From Vitis vinifera (taxonomy: Eukaryota; Streptophyta; Magnoliopsida; Vitales; Vitaceae), in NCBI RefSeq assembly GCF_030704535.1, contig NC_081822.1:7234501-7298500 (forward strand): 64,000 nt of DNA, written 5' to 3'. A program made the translations under genes and the position numbers. How positions within the stretch are numbered: the first letter of the stretch is position 1; each line of letters opens with the position of its first letter. This document shows positions 1 through 11,784 of the stretch, in pieces. Below the pieces are notes generated by a model. It ran no database searches, was not told the origin of the DNA, and saw only the letters and a list, made by a program, of their open reading frames with translations.

Positions 1-667
1 AAACGGCAACATCATTCAAAGTCACGGAAAAAGGTTTTTTTGAATAATTAAAGTTTCTTTGGTGCCTTTTTACTTTTCTTTTTTTACAGGAAATCCGGTA
101 AGATATGCAGTTTACAGTAAGTGCGGTTACTCCAAAAACCCAGTCATTGGAGTGGATCGCCAGCTTGGCCGAGTTAACCAGCGAGTTCATCAATAAAGAG
201 AATTTTTTTCTTTTGTCTTTGAAAGGGACCAATTAATAATTGTGAAATAAATAAATTTTTGAGAATTGCCAAGTTTTCCAAGACCGACCAAGTAGAATGT
301 CTTCATCTGCTATAATTCTGGGCTAAAGTGCTCCATGATCTGCTAATTAATATAGTACCATTAAACAAACTGGAGGTTGAGCTTCAGGTCAAACAAAACC
401 ACAGATTTGAATGCCCATATAGTGATGTGTATGTAGAACTGGCATAAAAAGCAAAAACTGGAAAGAAAAAAAAAAAAAAAAACTCGTTGCGATTTCATAT
501 CAATAACAGAGAATTCAAGCCAGTAAACATAGCTGTTTTTGGTTTTTTGCATCGCTTTTCGTCCTTGCAATGCCAATAAACCCAACAAACTTCACAGGTC
601 CAGAAACCCCAGAATATATTTATACGTAACTTACCAAAATGAACATCAGTTTTACTTAATCATCCAT

Positions 668-1003
668 TTACTCCTGATCAACAAGCCCTCCTCCTTTCTT
701 CCCTTTAGCCCTCCTCCTCCGGCTACCGGAGCCGCCATCGTGCCGGAGATTTCCATCGTTGAAGATCAAGGGCAAGTCGTTGGCATCATCACAGTCATCT
801 TCAGTGGCGATGCGGATACAAGAACACCGTTCAAGGGAGGCGAAAAAAGCAGCTGCAACACCATTGATGAACCACATAGCCACCCCATCGAGCTTTCCGC
901 ACCCGGGTGAGGCATGGGTGGATGAGGTTCGGGCCCTGGGCTCATCCGAAGCTGGCCGGAGATTGAATAAGCTAGTGCAGGTGGTGGAGGTAGTAGCAGC
1001 CAT
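668..1003 (-). CDS. Small conserved-looking plant protein, function unknown (111 aa)
   Basis: Single-exon reading frame of 111 codons plus a TAA stop. The frame stays open upstream to a TTG, but the first ATG, at 1003, gives a sensible start ([12 protein letters not shown]). The N-terminal half is Ser/Thr/Pro-rich. The central block [18 protein letters not shown] followed by [12 protein letters not shown] looks like a conserved motif, with two close cysteines and an acidic run. The C-terminus is a basic tail rich in Arg, Lys and Gly. No signal peptide is evident, and the only hydrophobic stretch ([17 protein letters not shown]) is short. I recall similar small uncharacterised proteins in dicots but cannot name a family. 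GC content and codon use are clearly higher than in the flanks, which supports coding. Overlapping open frames on both strands are shadows of this GC-rich block. About 270 bases downstream contain an A-run and may be 3' UTR. Confidence 0.6.
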   Translation of the reverse strand: MAATTSTTCTSLFNLRPASDEPRARTSSTHASPGCGKLDGVAMWFINGVAAAFFASLERCSCIRIATEDDCDDANDLPLIFNDGNLRHDGGSGSRRRRAKGKKGGGLVDQE

Positions 1004-1386
1004 GAATTGGAGATACAAGTTGCCTCCACACAAGAGAAGAGAGGTTTAGAGGCCTTGTCAAACTCTTAAACAACCTATAATAATAAGCTTGTTAACCAGT
1101 GGGGTCGGAATTCCAACAATGCCCTTGGAAATTCGTAGAGTTGCAAGCAATTGTTGATGAACGTGACAGAAGAAAAATGGATTCGCTTTCATGTCTGTTT
1201 GGGGCAGTGGGCCCTCTCTATCATGTTCACCTGCCCATTTCTCATAAACTTTGTTTCTTGTTCTGTCGCTTATATTAATTACCTTGTGGAGGTTTATGAA
1301 ATATCACTTTCACCTCCTTCCTTTACCACCTTCTATTTTTTTCAGCATCATATCCCACATTAATATTGATTAGGGAAAATAAATTA

Positions 1387-1387
<1 letters not shown>

Positions 1388-1420
<33 letters not shown>
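1388..1420. repeat. (TA)n microsatellite
   Basis: Uninterrupted alternating T/A run inside AT-rich intergenic DNA. Confidence 0.9.
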
Positions 1421-1424
<4 letters not shown>

Positions 1425-3750
1425 TTTTATTGTATGATAATATTGAACCTTTTATTATCAAATCCTTAAAGCTTTTTATGAGGATTTAATCCTCTGGGTG
1501 TTGATTACTCCATAATAATATAAATTTAAGAATTCAATTTATATTTATTAATATATTTATATATAAAACTTTTTAGTATGCGATAATGTAAATTGAAATT
1601 GTAACGGTTGTAAGTGATGTTTAAAAATAATGAGAAAAGAAGGTTGATAAAAGGCCAAACTTGTACAAAGAAAATAATGGGAAAAAAAGTCAACCTGGCT
1701 CGTGAATATGTAATAGACGTAGGTACAAACCAAATACATGTAAAAGAATGGAAATATGAAAAGAAAAACATAAAAATGGCCCAAAGACAATGATTAAACC
1801 CAAACGTGAAAGTGGGTATCATCATTATATCTGTTGTTATCCTAAGAAGATAGAGGGGGTGCTTTATGCATGCTACCTTTATTTGATCACAAATTTTACA
1901 AAAAAATAATTAAAAATACCAGAATTAGCCTCTTCAGCCGTTTGAATATTTTAAATTTATGAAAAAAACAATAGACAATATAACAAAGATTGAGCCATAT
2001 AACAGTAAGGGAAAGGTGACTCTTAAAAAACCTAAAAGAGAAAGCGTCATCATTTGGGAGGCAGGGCATGGTGGTAGACTCAGGGCCAGATACACCATGA
2101 ATTTCTTCAATCCTTTATTTTAATTCTTAGTCTATAGCAATTTGTTGTTCCTGAAATCATTAAAAGCTACATACTCGACAAGGGTAGGGATTCTACTTTT
2201 AGACTAACCAAGCAAAGTCTAGAGGGTCCACCATATTTATGGTGTCAAAGGCTAATCACATGGTCCAATTTTTTGAATAATCTGTTTCAAATTCAATATC
2301 TTTGCCCAAATCTGACCTGGGGTGGAGAGTTGAGACCAACCACCTAACCATTGATTTTCTGCCACTATTTCGTCTCTCTTTTTTCTCCTTACAAAAGTCC
2401 TCTCCATAACAGCTTTCGTAATAGAAGTTTAAACTTTAGACTTTCAAATTAGGTTCAATCACATTTCATACACCTTTACTATAAGGGCAATTTGTAAATA
2501 TATGATTTTGATATTTTATATTCAACTCAAATAAACACTATAGTGGATCGATTTTTCCATACCTATCCTAAATTCCTAGTTGAAAACATACTCATATAAA
2601 TTAATAGTTTCGTGTATAAGTAAATAGGTCTATTATGCCAAATCTTGTACTCTTTACCATTCTTTTTATGCCCATTTCGGAATATAATATTGTGTGGGTG
2701 TACAATTAGATTACAGCCTAGTGGTCCAAATGAATTGACCATTGAAAAGGATTCTGATACATTGAGAACCCATTCAGGAGTTTTAGTATCAATTCAAATG
2801 GCGGCATCTGAACATATGCTTCACATTTACCAAACACTTGTAAAAATCCCTAAATCCAAAAGGAAGGTTGGCAGATCCTCTTTCAAAGCATTCCCACGTG
2901 CGTAAATAAAATCTAGAATATTTGCCACTGACTTTATAGTTACAAAATAAACTAACACCAATAAGTTGTTCGTTTTAGTGCTCTTAAAAAGGAATGAATG
3001 TCTTTAACGTATACCAACCAATATGGACTGATGGATTCCTAAAAATGAACCAACACCAGAAAATGGATAGAATTCAAATTGAAGTATTAGTGGCTAAAGC
3101 GCTTAACCAAAACGAACCTCAACCTGCCCATCCTCGTTCTCTGAATCCTTGCCCAACAAGAGCAGCCCCCAACTTTAGTTACCATATTAAGCCCGCAAGA
3201 CGTGTCCGACAGCCAAGATTAATGCGATAAAAGCCCAATATTTCATGTTGGGCTCTTGATCTCTCACCAGTATAGTCATCCTATGTGACCAAAAGAAGGT
3301 TTTGTGCAGGCCTAATTCTTTCATCAAAATTCAGTGCCCTATACTGCAATAAGATGATATTTCTACTAAAATAATGTATGCTCTTCCAGCCATTTGGTTG
3401 AACTGCTTACCCAACCTATGGAATGCTACATCTTTGTGTCATACTACAGTATAATATGGTCCATGTCAAAGGTTTATTTGCTTTTGAACCAAAATCACAA
3501 AATAAATTGGTCGATCTAAGCAAAAAAATCCAACATTTAAGACGCTAAATTATGTTGCTTTTTAAAATGTGAAAATATCTTTGGAAGAAACTAATGACAA
3601 GTACTAAACTTACATCCTACACATCACTCCCAAAATGCAAAAACGCATGAAGCTTTGGATTGCCAACTACACCATCCTACAAATCTATGCAAATTATATA
3701 TATTTAGGGAGATGGGGCTAAGCTTGAAGTAGATATTATTGTTATTACCC

Positions 3751-3985
3751 ATGTTCATAAGAACATGGATAATGAATTATATTTTTATAAACGTAAAACC
3801 GTGTTCTTGTTAACATGAACTAAAATCATGTCCATGAAAACACAGACAAATTGTATTCTCATGAACACAAACTAAAATCGTATTCTTACGAATACGAATG
3901 AAACTGTATTTTAATGAACATAAATAATAATTCATATTTTTATGAACATAAACCATAGTACGTGTTCATAAGAACACAAATAGAA
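3751..3985. repeat. 26-bp tandem array with a palindromic core (about 9 units)
   Basis: Units start near 3751, 3777, 3803, 3829, 3854, 3880, 3907, 3933 and 3963, so the period is about 26 bp. The approximate consensus is GTGTTCTTATGAACAC followed by an A-rich spacer such as AAACTAAAATC. The 16-bp core is self-complementary, best preserved in GTGTTCATAAGAACAC near 3963 and GTATTCTTACGAATAC near 3880. No flanking inverted repeats or target duplication were found. The units are too short and too diverged to be a CRISPR array. Confidence 0.75.
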
Positions 3986-6817
3986 AACCATCTTTACGTG
4001 AATTCAATTATAAGGATTTAGAGAATATTTTCTATTATAAATTATTTCGATATGGAATATTGAGAAGATAACACGTGAATTCACGAGGGGAAGTAAAAAC
4101 TGAAGAATATTCTAGAAGAACTCAGATGAAAAATTAGTGTGACAACAAAGCCCATATCTAGCTCATTAAACTTTAGTCCACCATCCTTCAAATCTATCCG
4201 AGTTATAACCAACTCTCTTTATCCAAGAAACAAACACATGTACCAACTACCAATTTGAATTACATCAAGGCATCACATGGGCCCTTGGTTTCCGACTTTC
4301 AAGCCCAAGCGAATTGGGCCCAACTCAACGCACTCTTATTATCAGTAGGCCCAATCTTTCTATCTTTTCTACACCTTTTTCACCATATTTACTAGTTATT
4401 CAATGGAAAGAATAACTCATCATTAAAAGAAACAAGAAATAATGGTGATGCTATATAAAGTAGTAAGAAGTCATTATCAATTTAAGGTATGTATTTTTCA
4501 TTTGTATAAGATTTTTTTAATTTTATTTTAAGCCTTTAAAATGGAAAACAGAACATTTTTCCACAGACCAAAGAATACGTTATTTACCACAATCATAATC
4601 CATGTGGTTGCCTTCATTGAAACGCCTTCTTCAACGTAGCGACCGAACCAGTTTCCAGTCATAAACTAGAATTTCCTTGCAGTCATTGATGAAATTCCAA
4701 CCCTTCAAACCATCAACATGTATATGAATTTTAATCGGTCTGTTGCTGGAGCGGTGCTATTTGGAAAAAGCGCGTGACCTCAACTTCTTTTGTGGCCTAC
4801 TGAACATTTCCACGAGAGTATAGCGTTATTACATCATGGATGGTGATGTCAGAAGCAAAATGGAGTGGATGATAATTTTATATTTTTTTAGTTTTGGAGT
4901 GGTGAGTGGAAACTAATTTGACTTTTTGGTTCTTCCAAATTAGGAGTTCAAGTCACAGACGTGTCTGAGAACCCCAGGCAGGCAGGTTCAGCTACAGTGG
5001 GTTTTGTCCTCTCCTCGTTCTTGGCCCAAATCCCCCTCCTTGCTGGAAATGAAGCACCAAGTAAATATATTTGATGAATAATACAGATAAGAGAGCTCTC
5101 CCTGACAAGATGATTCATGATGACCTAATAATTACTTCAGGCTAAAAGGGAGATTTTAGAATCTAGGTCAAGGGTTTTGCTTTCAGATTCATTTTCATCG
5201 TTTTCTCACCCAATGTATGCTGCTTTCACTAGAGGGAATGTATGTACATGCCAAAGGGATGTTGACTCCTCAACGTCTTTGACTTAAAGACAAAAGAACA
5301 AGTTGAAGATGCCCAATCAATCCAGAAGCCGGAGAGATTTTTTCTTCCAATTTTGACAAATGTGCCCAAGTGATATGCGGGACCTCAGTTGAATTTGTTG
5401 CTGATGATGGTATGGGAATCCCATCACGCATTTTAAATTATAGTTAAAATTATCCCCTGAATTCATCGCAAATTTGCTAAATCTGATTACTGTGATGCCA
5501 TTATTATCAGGAACTGATGCGCGTGATGGGATTTGCATCGTGGTGAAATACGATGAATATTTAAAAAAGGCGGCACACAATACCTCACGTGACCTAATCC
5601 TCATAGTAAAGACGGGGCTGGGTGGGCGTTTGGGGCGAAACCATTAACAAAACGCGTAATACATTTGGCATTGATACCATGTAACCCCACCACCAATTGC
5701 GTTTGCCTACAATTTTCTTCCCGGAAATTTCCAAGATCATTCCCATTTCACACTTGGGAGTACAGATTACTCTGCTATTCAACAACGATATTAACAAGTT
5801 CTCACTTCAATTCCTCTTGCGATCGCGAAAGTCAAATCTCGACATAATTACAACAATTATCGGACTTCTATTTTATGCTATGACAATTCACAAATTCGTT
5901 GTAGATTGAAAGATAATTTTAATTTTTTAACAAAATATTGGCAAGAAATTAATTCAATATGTCTGCTATTATCTTATTATAAACATTACATGTGTAAATA
6001 AGCATCCTACTATAAGAATAGCATACTTTAATTGAACATTAAATTATATTAATGAAATTAATTTTATAATAAAGATGATTTTATAAATATATTTTCTTCC
6101 ATGTAAACATTGTCAACTTTGAATCCAATAAATCCTTATAATTTTACAATATATAGTTAAGATATATCATCCATTCTAAGCTTAATAAGCTCTTATGTCT
6201 TCAAAATATATCTATAAAATTAAAAATGACTTATACATATGTAATTTTATCATAAATATTTTTTCTAATCAATGTAGGATATCAAAATTACTACCTCTAT
6301 AAACATAATATTTTTATTGTGTTTTATAGAGTCGTTGAGTCAAATAAATATATATTTTTTGTGGGTCAAACATACTCCTATAGAATTAAGATTGACTTTG
6401 ATGTAATTTATAATGACTTACTCATTTCCATAAAAATATTATTTATTTTGGTCCAATAATTTTGATATTATCTTTAAGTGTACCTCTAATTAAGTTTCAT
6501 GTTTAAACTTTTAATATGGTGTCGACAAATATTTTCATTGTTTTTAATTTTTTGTTATGAGAAAAAAAGTTTTTGTTTTTTTTTTAAACCTATTGTAAGT
6601 AAGGCAGGTGCATCTCTACATATACATCAAACACATATATTGCTAACCGAGTAGTGGTTAGGTGTGGTCACGCAAGTGTGGTTCAATACGTGGCAATAGA
6701 TAATTGGGCAGAATGGAACCACGAAAATACAACAGAAAAACAAGATTGTGACAATTAACATGCAAGCATGACAAAAACACAGCTAAGGTATAGCTAATTC
6801 TTGTCACCCCTCCCCTC

Positions 6818-6825
6818 TATAAATT
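6818..6825 (+). promoter_or_regulatory. TATA box of the PSK precursor gene
   Basis: TATAAATT lies 92 bp upstream of the ATG at 6910, behind a pyrimidine-rich stretch. The tandem copy has TATAAATG at the matching place (11368), so the core promoter was duplicated with the gene. Confidence 0.7.
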
Positions 6826-6909
6826 AGCGTCCTCGGCGTCCTACTTGCTCACCACTTGAATACAATACCAACAGGCAACGAGAGAAATCCCCCCTGAATA
6901 ACAATAACA

Positions 6910-7257
6910 ATGTCTAAGCATACCTCCGTCTTCACCATACTACTCCTCCTGTTCTTCACACTATCCTCCGCCGCACGCCATGAGCCGACCTTCGTCACCG
7001 ACTCTGCTGTGAAATTTCAGTACGAGGTACCTCCATCAATTTCATTCTTCATCATCAACAGCGATCTCTTTCACAACAACAGTAACTGATTGATTATGTT
7101 TTTGGGGTTTTGGTTTGTGCAGGAAGTGGAAGCAGAGAAGAGCATGGAGGTCGTGGGCGGGAGTTGCGAAGGGGCAGCAGATAAGGATGAGTGCTTGATG
7201 AGAAGAACCCTGGCTGCTCATACCGATTACATCTATACTCAGAAGCAGAAGCCCTGA
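6910..7257 (+). CDS. PSK: Phytosulfokine (PSK) precursor, two exons, 83 aa
   Basis: Exon 1 is 6910-7026 (39 codons) and exon 2 is 7123-7257 (44 codons plus TGA). The 96-bp intron begins GTACCT, ends TGTGCAG and is in phase 0. The start is the ATG opening MSKHTSVFTILLLLFF, a typical signal peptide with a likely cleavage after SSA near residue 21. The mature region has the PSK-family layout: a variable acidic middle, the cysteine pair in SCEG...DECL (residues 54 and 63), then DYIYTQ with YIYTQ at residues 75-79 and a short basic tail. In this family both tyrosines are sulfated by TPST, helped by the Asp before the first Tyr. Subtilase processing then releases the secreted pentapeptide, which is sensed by the LRR receptor kinase PSKR and promotes cell growth and modulates immunity. 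Length and exon structure fit the family. The pentapeptide makes the call firm; the exact paralogue number is not assignable. Confidence 0.93.
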
Positions 7258-7299
7258 ATCTCTCTCTAGCTTCAGCTTTCATGTTTTTATTTATTTCTC

Positions 7300-9700
7300 A
7301 TCCTCTTTGTTATTAGATATTACGAATCACAAATAAATATTAAATAACCAATCAATTATTATATGTGGTTATAAAAAATAAAATAAAATTGTAAGATGCC
7401 CTTCTGAGTTGCAAGTTCCAACAACACCTTATGCACTTACCTTACTTCTTCCGTGAGTTCTCTGCACATTCACCGACCAACTTGGCCTTACGTTTTGTCC
7501 TGACTCATAAGCCACATGCCATACCAACCCAACCCGCTGGGGGTCAACATATTTTACTCAGTCAACAAAGAGGTCTCCCACAATATCATTATTATTAGTT
7601 TATTACGCACGTAGAGAGGTCTGCATCTAAGAAGAACCTGGACAAGCAGCTAAGGCTGCTTTGCTGTCATCGGGTTGACTCATGTTCACAGTCTTCCTAA
7701 TTAAAAAATCTAATTTGTAAAAATTAGTCGTCTTGAAATTCTTTTAATGATTACTATAAAAAATTACGTAAATCTGAGCACTCCAAGTTACAAACATAGG
7801 TTATTTAAATATCATTAGATTTGTTCAGCTTACAAGCAAATTATGAAAGAATCATTTGGTTGAGTTGAGCCACCCTATGCAATCAGCCCCTGTTTTCTAA
7901 TTAAAGATTCAAAAGTTAATTAAAAGATCTCATGTTTTCTGATTCTCAATATCCAGGATGGAAAAAAAAACATTGGAAAACAAATAATAATAATAATTTA
8001 AAAAAAGTAAGGTTATGTTGGTTTGGAGAAAATATTTAAAAAAATGGTTTTCTTATTGGATTTCACCATGAAAAATGTAAAAAAATGATTAAAAAAAGTA
8101 TATATATTTAAATTATTTAATTTTTATAAAATAAAGAAAAATAAGTAAAACAAATTTAAAAAAATTTATTGAGTTTGAATTAATTTTTTTATTTACTTTT
8201 CTTCTCCAATTTTTATCTTTTATATATTCGTTGAATTTTTTTGAAAATCAAACATAACTTAAAAGATTCAACAAAAGAAAATCCCTAGACACATTTGCAG
8301 TAACATTCATACACAATTTTTAAAATTAGAGTGTGAAATAATATTATAAGAATAATGACTAAGAAAATATATGATTAGAAGATGAACAACTATTTAATCA
8401 ATGATAAATGAAAATGACATAAACCTACCTGTCTTTTATCATCTAAATAATGTTAAAGCAGATACACAGAAAAGATGGATAATAAAGACAATTAGAAGAA
8501 AGAGTCATTGAAGGGGACGTTTATTTTTCTTTTTAAAAGTTTAAATCCAATCTTAGATTTTTAAACTTGGTTCAAATGGGTAATTAAAATATACACTAAA
8601 AAAATAAAAATTAAAAGAAAAGGTAAAGAAAAAGAAAAAGGAGAGGATTATAAGAGTGAAAAACTTATGGAATTTTAGAAATACTAAATTTAGTATTCAC
8701 GACTACAGTTTGTGGACAAAGTTGCTTTCGTGCTAACAACAATTTTGATGAATTTTCCATGAAAATCACATCAACATTGGAGGGACCATCTCTTCCAATG
8801 TCTCCCTCAATCCCTCATTTCTTTCTAAAAGTGAAGCAGAGTGTCAAACACGGCTATGACTATTTCATCCCCCGGGCCATACCCACACAGGTGTGTAGTT
8901 GAGGAATTTTTGATAAAGTATGTCAACGTCACAAAAAAAGTGAGTAGTGAAAGGAGAAGAAGGATAAAAGACTATCAGTGCTCAACTGTTCCATCATCAT
9001 CTGTGGTAACCTGACTCAGAATCAAACTTCACTAGTGGGAACGTGGGATTCTACTTGGACATTTTTTCCTGCCTACTATTCCACACACGTCTGCCATATG
9101 TGTTCAATTCAAACTTCTTCTCACTCAATTTTTGAATGATGAACAATTTGTAGGAACATTGTACATGTGCACTTTATCTATTAGGATAAATTTTGGGTGG
9201 TGAACAATTGGTAGGAACATTGTATATTTGCACTTCATCCATTAGGATTCAAAGCATTTGAAGAACAAAAGGAATGGACTTGGTGGGAGGTTGTAGGTTG
9301 TTTCTGACCTTCCTCCTAATGGAGCTGCACTAGAGACACTGCCCAAAAGAAGTCTTTTGACTACTGATTTTTTGGAAATATCGTAGTGAGAAAAATGTTA
9401 TTTTCATCACCACATATACAATTGTTTTATGACAGATTTGGGATTGATGATACACTATGCGTTCGATGGGGGGGAGTATGATCGGCAAAGGAAAGTATAG
9501 GATAAGGGAGAACTGAAGAAAAATAAATTGTTCCATCCAATTCTGAACTCCCTCCCAGTCATGTGTGCTGTTGAATACACAGAACATTAAACTGGGAGCC
9601 ATTGCCAATCAAATTAGGTCTTTTGAATTTGAACAGATATAATTTTTTTTTAGTAAAAGTAGACAAAAATGGGAATCTTTTTATATAACCCAATACCTTT
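7300..9700. other. AT-rich intergenic region between the PSK genes
   Basis: No gene seen. It contains A/T-rich low-complexity DNA and one two-copy tandem repeat (9131-9251). An open frame at 9330-9608 on the minus strand has no recognisable motif. Confidence 0.6.
9131..9251. repeat. Two-copy tandem duplication, period about 61 bp
   Basis: GAACAATTTGTAGGAACATT near 9141 recurs as GAACAATTGGTAGGAACATT near 9202, followed in both by GTA(C/T)AT(G/T)TGCACTT(T/C)ATC(T/C)ATTAGGAT. About 88% identical by eye. Confidence 0.8.
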
Positions 9701-9739
9701 TTTTTTTTTTGAGTTAATGAATAGATTATTGGGCTCGAA

Positions 9740-10170
9740 AAGTTGCGGGCTGTGGAGGGGGCTTTTTTAACTTCTACAGCTAGTGTAAAAAATAATTTTA
9801 AAAAAATGGTAGTTTGGAAAAAAATTCTTAAAATATGGTAGTTACAAAGTTATTGATAAATTTACGGTACTTTTTGCCACTTTGAAAGATGTTTCTTGAA
9901 AAGACACGTTCCATAGTATCTTTTCAATAGACATATTTCATAATTTTATAAAATTGAATTTATATTAAATGTGTCTCTTTAAAATATATTTTTTCATAAT
10001 TTCATAAAATTGAATTTATATTAAAGATATCTCTTCAAAAAATATTTTTCCATAATTTTTTTATTAATCATACATATTAAAAAAAAATTAAATTTATACT
10101 AAAGAAATATTATTTCCACAATACTATAAAATCAAATTTTACTAAATTTGTATCTTGAAAGTCATATCTA
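9740..10170. mobile_element. Diverged, one-armed relative of the palindrome-array element
   Basis: The left part (about 9785-9885) matches the left arm of the 14620-16399 element: GGTAGTTT, an A/T run, ATTCTTAAAATATGGTAGT, an A-rich stretch with TTATT, then TTTTTGCCACTTT. It is followed by TTTCTTGAAAAGACACGTTCC, the same theme as the CGTCTCTTGAAGAGACG palindrome there. Behind it come about three to four decayed units of roughly 58-75 bp built from TTTCATAATTTTATAAAATT, GAATTTATATTAAA and TGTCTCTT. I find no right arm, so the copy looks truncated. Confidence 0.5.
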
Positions 10171-11367
10171 GTATACATCATATATACTAGTGCACTCATT
10201 ATAGGAAACTGATCCCGATAATCAATACAAATCATCCATTTAATTAGGAGGTGATACATTATAGTTTTTACTAAATTGCCTAAATCCATGAAATAATTAT
10301 AGACAATTTATCTATTTATAAAGAACCTATAACTTGTATCTTCTATGTAACTCTCAATATACTTAAGCCATGTACAATGTAAAAAAAAAGAGTTAAATGT
10401 TCAAATCAATATCAATATATAAAAATAATAGCAAAGACCTAATAAAGTCTGACTTTATTACATCATGTTTTACTTTTAAGACTCAATTCCAATAATAATA
10501 AATTAAACCTAACCTACTATAATGTTGATTTCTTTGGAATCATAATGAAAAAAACTACGACTATTATTAGTTTTTGAAAGAAACAATTCATAAATATATT
10601 TTATTAGGCATATTGATCTTTTTTGATATCTTTGTAAATTCTTATAAAATTGTTATCTCATAAACTATTTTAGGAAGATTGAAATTGGCTATATTTGATA
10701 ACTATTCTGAAAAATAATTTTTTATTTTTTAAAACAAAAAGGCATGAAACCACGTTTGATTCTCAATTGTTTCCAAATAGGTTTTTAAAAATTGTTACAA
10801 GTGTTTTATGAGTGTTACATATAAAAGCATATTTTTAAGAATTATTCTATGTTAATTATTTTTAATTATTTTCACTTTTTTCTAAGAATAATCACAAATA
10901 AAAAACCACAGATAAATAGTTATCTTTAAGAAATGTTTGGAAACACCTAAAACATGTTAATAACATTCTAAATTCTTAAACAAATATTTGTTCTGACAAA
11001 TATCACAAAATTATTTTTAAAACGGTTCTTCCTTGAAAACTATTTTTGAAAGTACCCAAATATATGTCATATCTTTCCTTTGTTAATCTTATCACTTAAG
11101 TCGATAAAGGCAAGTGCATTCCTAAAGATATATCCTGTACTCACCTTTTCATTTGCCTAAAAGCTAATGTTATGTTTGGTGAGGGACAATTTTCTTTTCC
11201 TAGATTTTTGTACAATCGACCCTAGCCCAAATGATAACAGGTGTGCTCCTTCTAGAGAGTTTCAAATAAGCAGGCAATGGAAACATAAAAACAAGATTAC
11301 CTACCTTATTATAGAACATATAACAAAAATGTAACTGAGCTTGTTCTATTCTTATCATCTTCTCTTC

Positions 11368-11375
11368 TATAAATG
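11368..11375 (+). promoter_or_regulatory. TATA box of the second PSK-like copy
   Basis: TATAAATG, 65 bp upstream of the position equivalent to the ATG of the first copy. The preceding TCTTCTCTTC tract is like that of the first copy. Confidence 0.55.
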
Positions 11376-11432
11376 TACGTCCCCTCCATCTATTCTCCCT
11401 CAACCATCACCACTTAAATCCCAACCACAACA

Positions 11433-11784
11433 AAGTCTAAAGTTACTGGCCTTCTCACCATAGTCCTCCTCCTCTTCTTCACAGTAACCTATGCTTCACG
11501 TCCTGAGCCCACCCTCGCCAGTGACTCTGCTGGGAAACTTCAATCTGAGGTAACTCATTTTCATTCTTCTTCGTCAGATACAATTTTTTTTCACAAAAAG
11601 AAAGAAAAAATATGATCGCATGTGTTTATCTGGTTATGATTTTTGTTTTGTATAGGGTGCGGAAGCAGTGAAGAACGTAGAGATAGTGGGTGAAAGTTGC
11701 AAAGGAGTGGCAGACATGGATGGATGCTTGAAGAAGAGAACCATGGTTGCTGATATCGACTACATATATTCTGTGGACCCCTAA
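11433..11784 (+). pseudogene. PSK-precursor-like tandem copy without ATG and with YIYSV
   Basis: The frame aligns codon for codon with the first PSK gene. Exon 1 equivalent is 11433-11549 (39 codons, same length), the intron is 11550-11655 (GTAACT...TATAG), and exon 2 is 11656-11784 (42 codons plus TAA). The signal-peptide-like LLTIVLLLFFTVTYAS and the paired cysteines (SCKG...DGCL) are kept, with no stop inside. Two key changes are seen. The ATG of copy 1 is AAG here, in the same local context, and a TAA lies in frame just upstream, so no in-frame ATG precedes the signal peptide. The hormone segment reads DYIYSVDP, so Thr-Gln of YIYTQ has become Ser-Val. The frame is otherwise clean and the promoter is kept, so a recent pseudogene, a non-AUG start or an error in the assembly are all possible. 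I favour a decaying duplicate. Confidence 0.75.

Larger units (their letters stand above)
1100..6800. other. AT-rich intergenic region with no supported gene
   Basis: Apart from a (TA)n microsatellite at about 1388-1420 and the 26-bp tandem array at 3751-3985, I see no structured feature. Short open frames at 2645-2905, 2994-3230 and 5317-5847 show no recognisable motif and no coding bias that convinces me. Confidence 0.6.

Noticed and set aside
759-1049. Plus-strand frame opposite the small gene at 668-1003
   Set aside because: Shadow of a GC-rich coding block; the minus-strand frame has the more protein-like composition and a better start.
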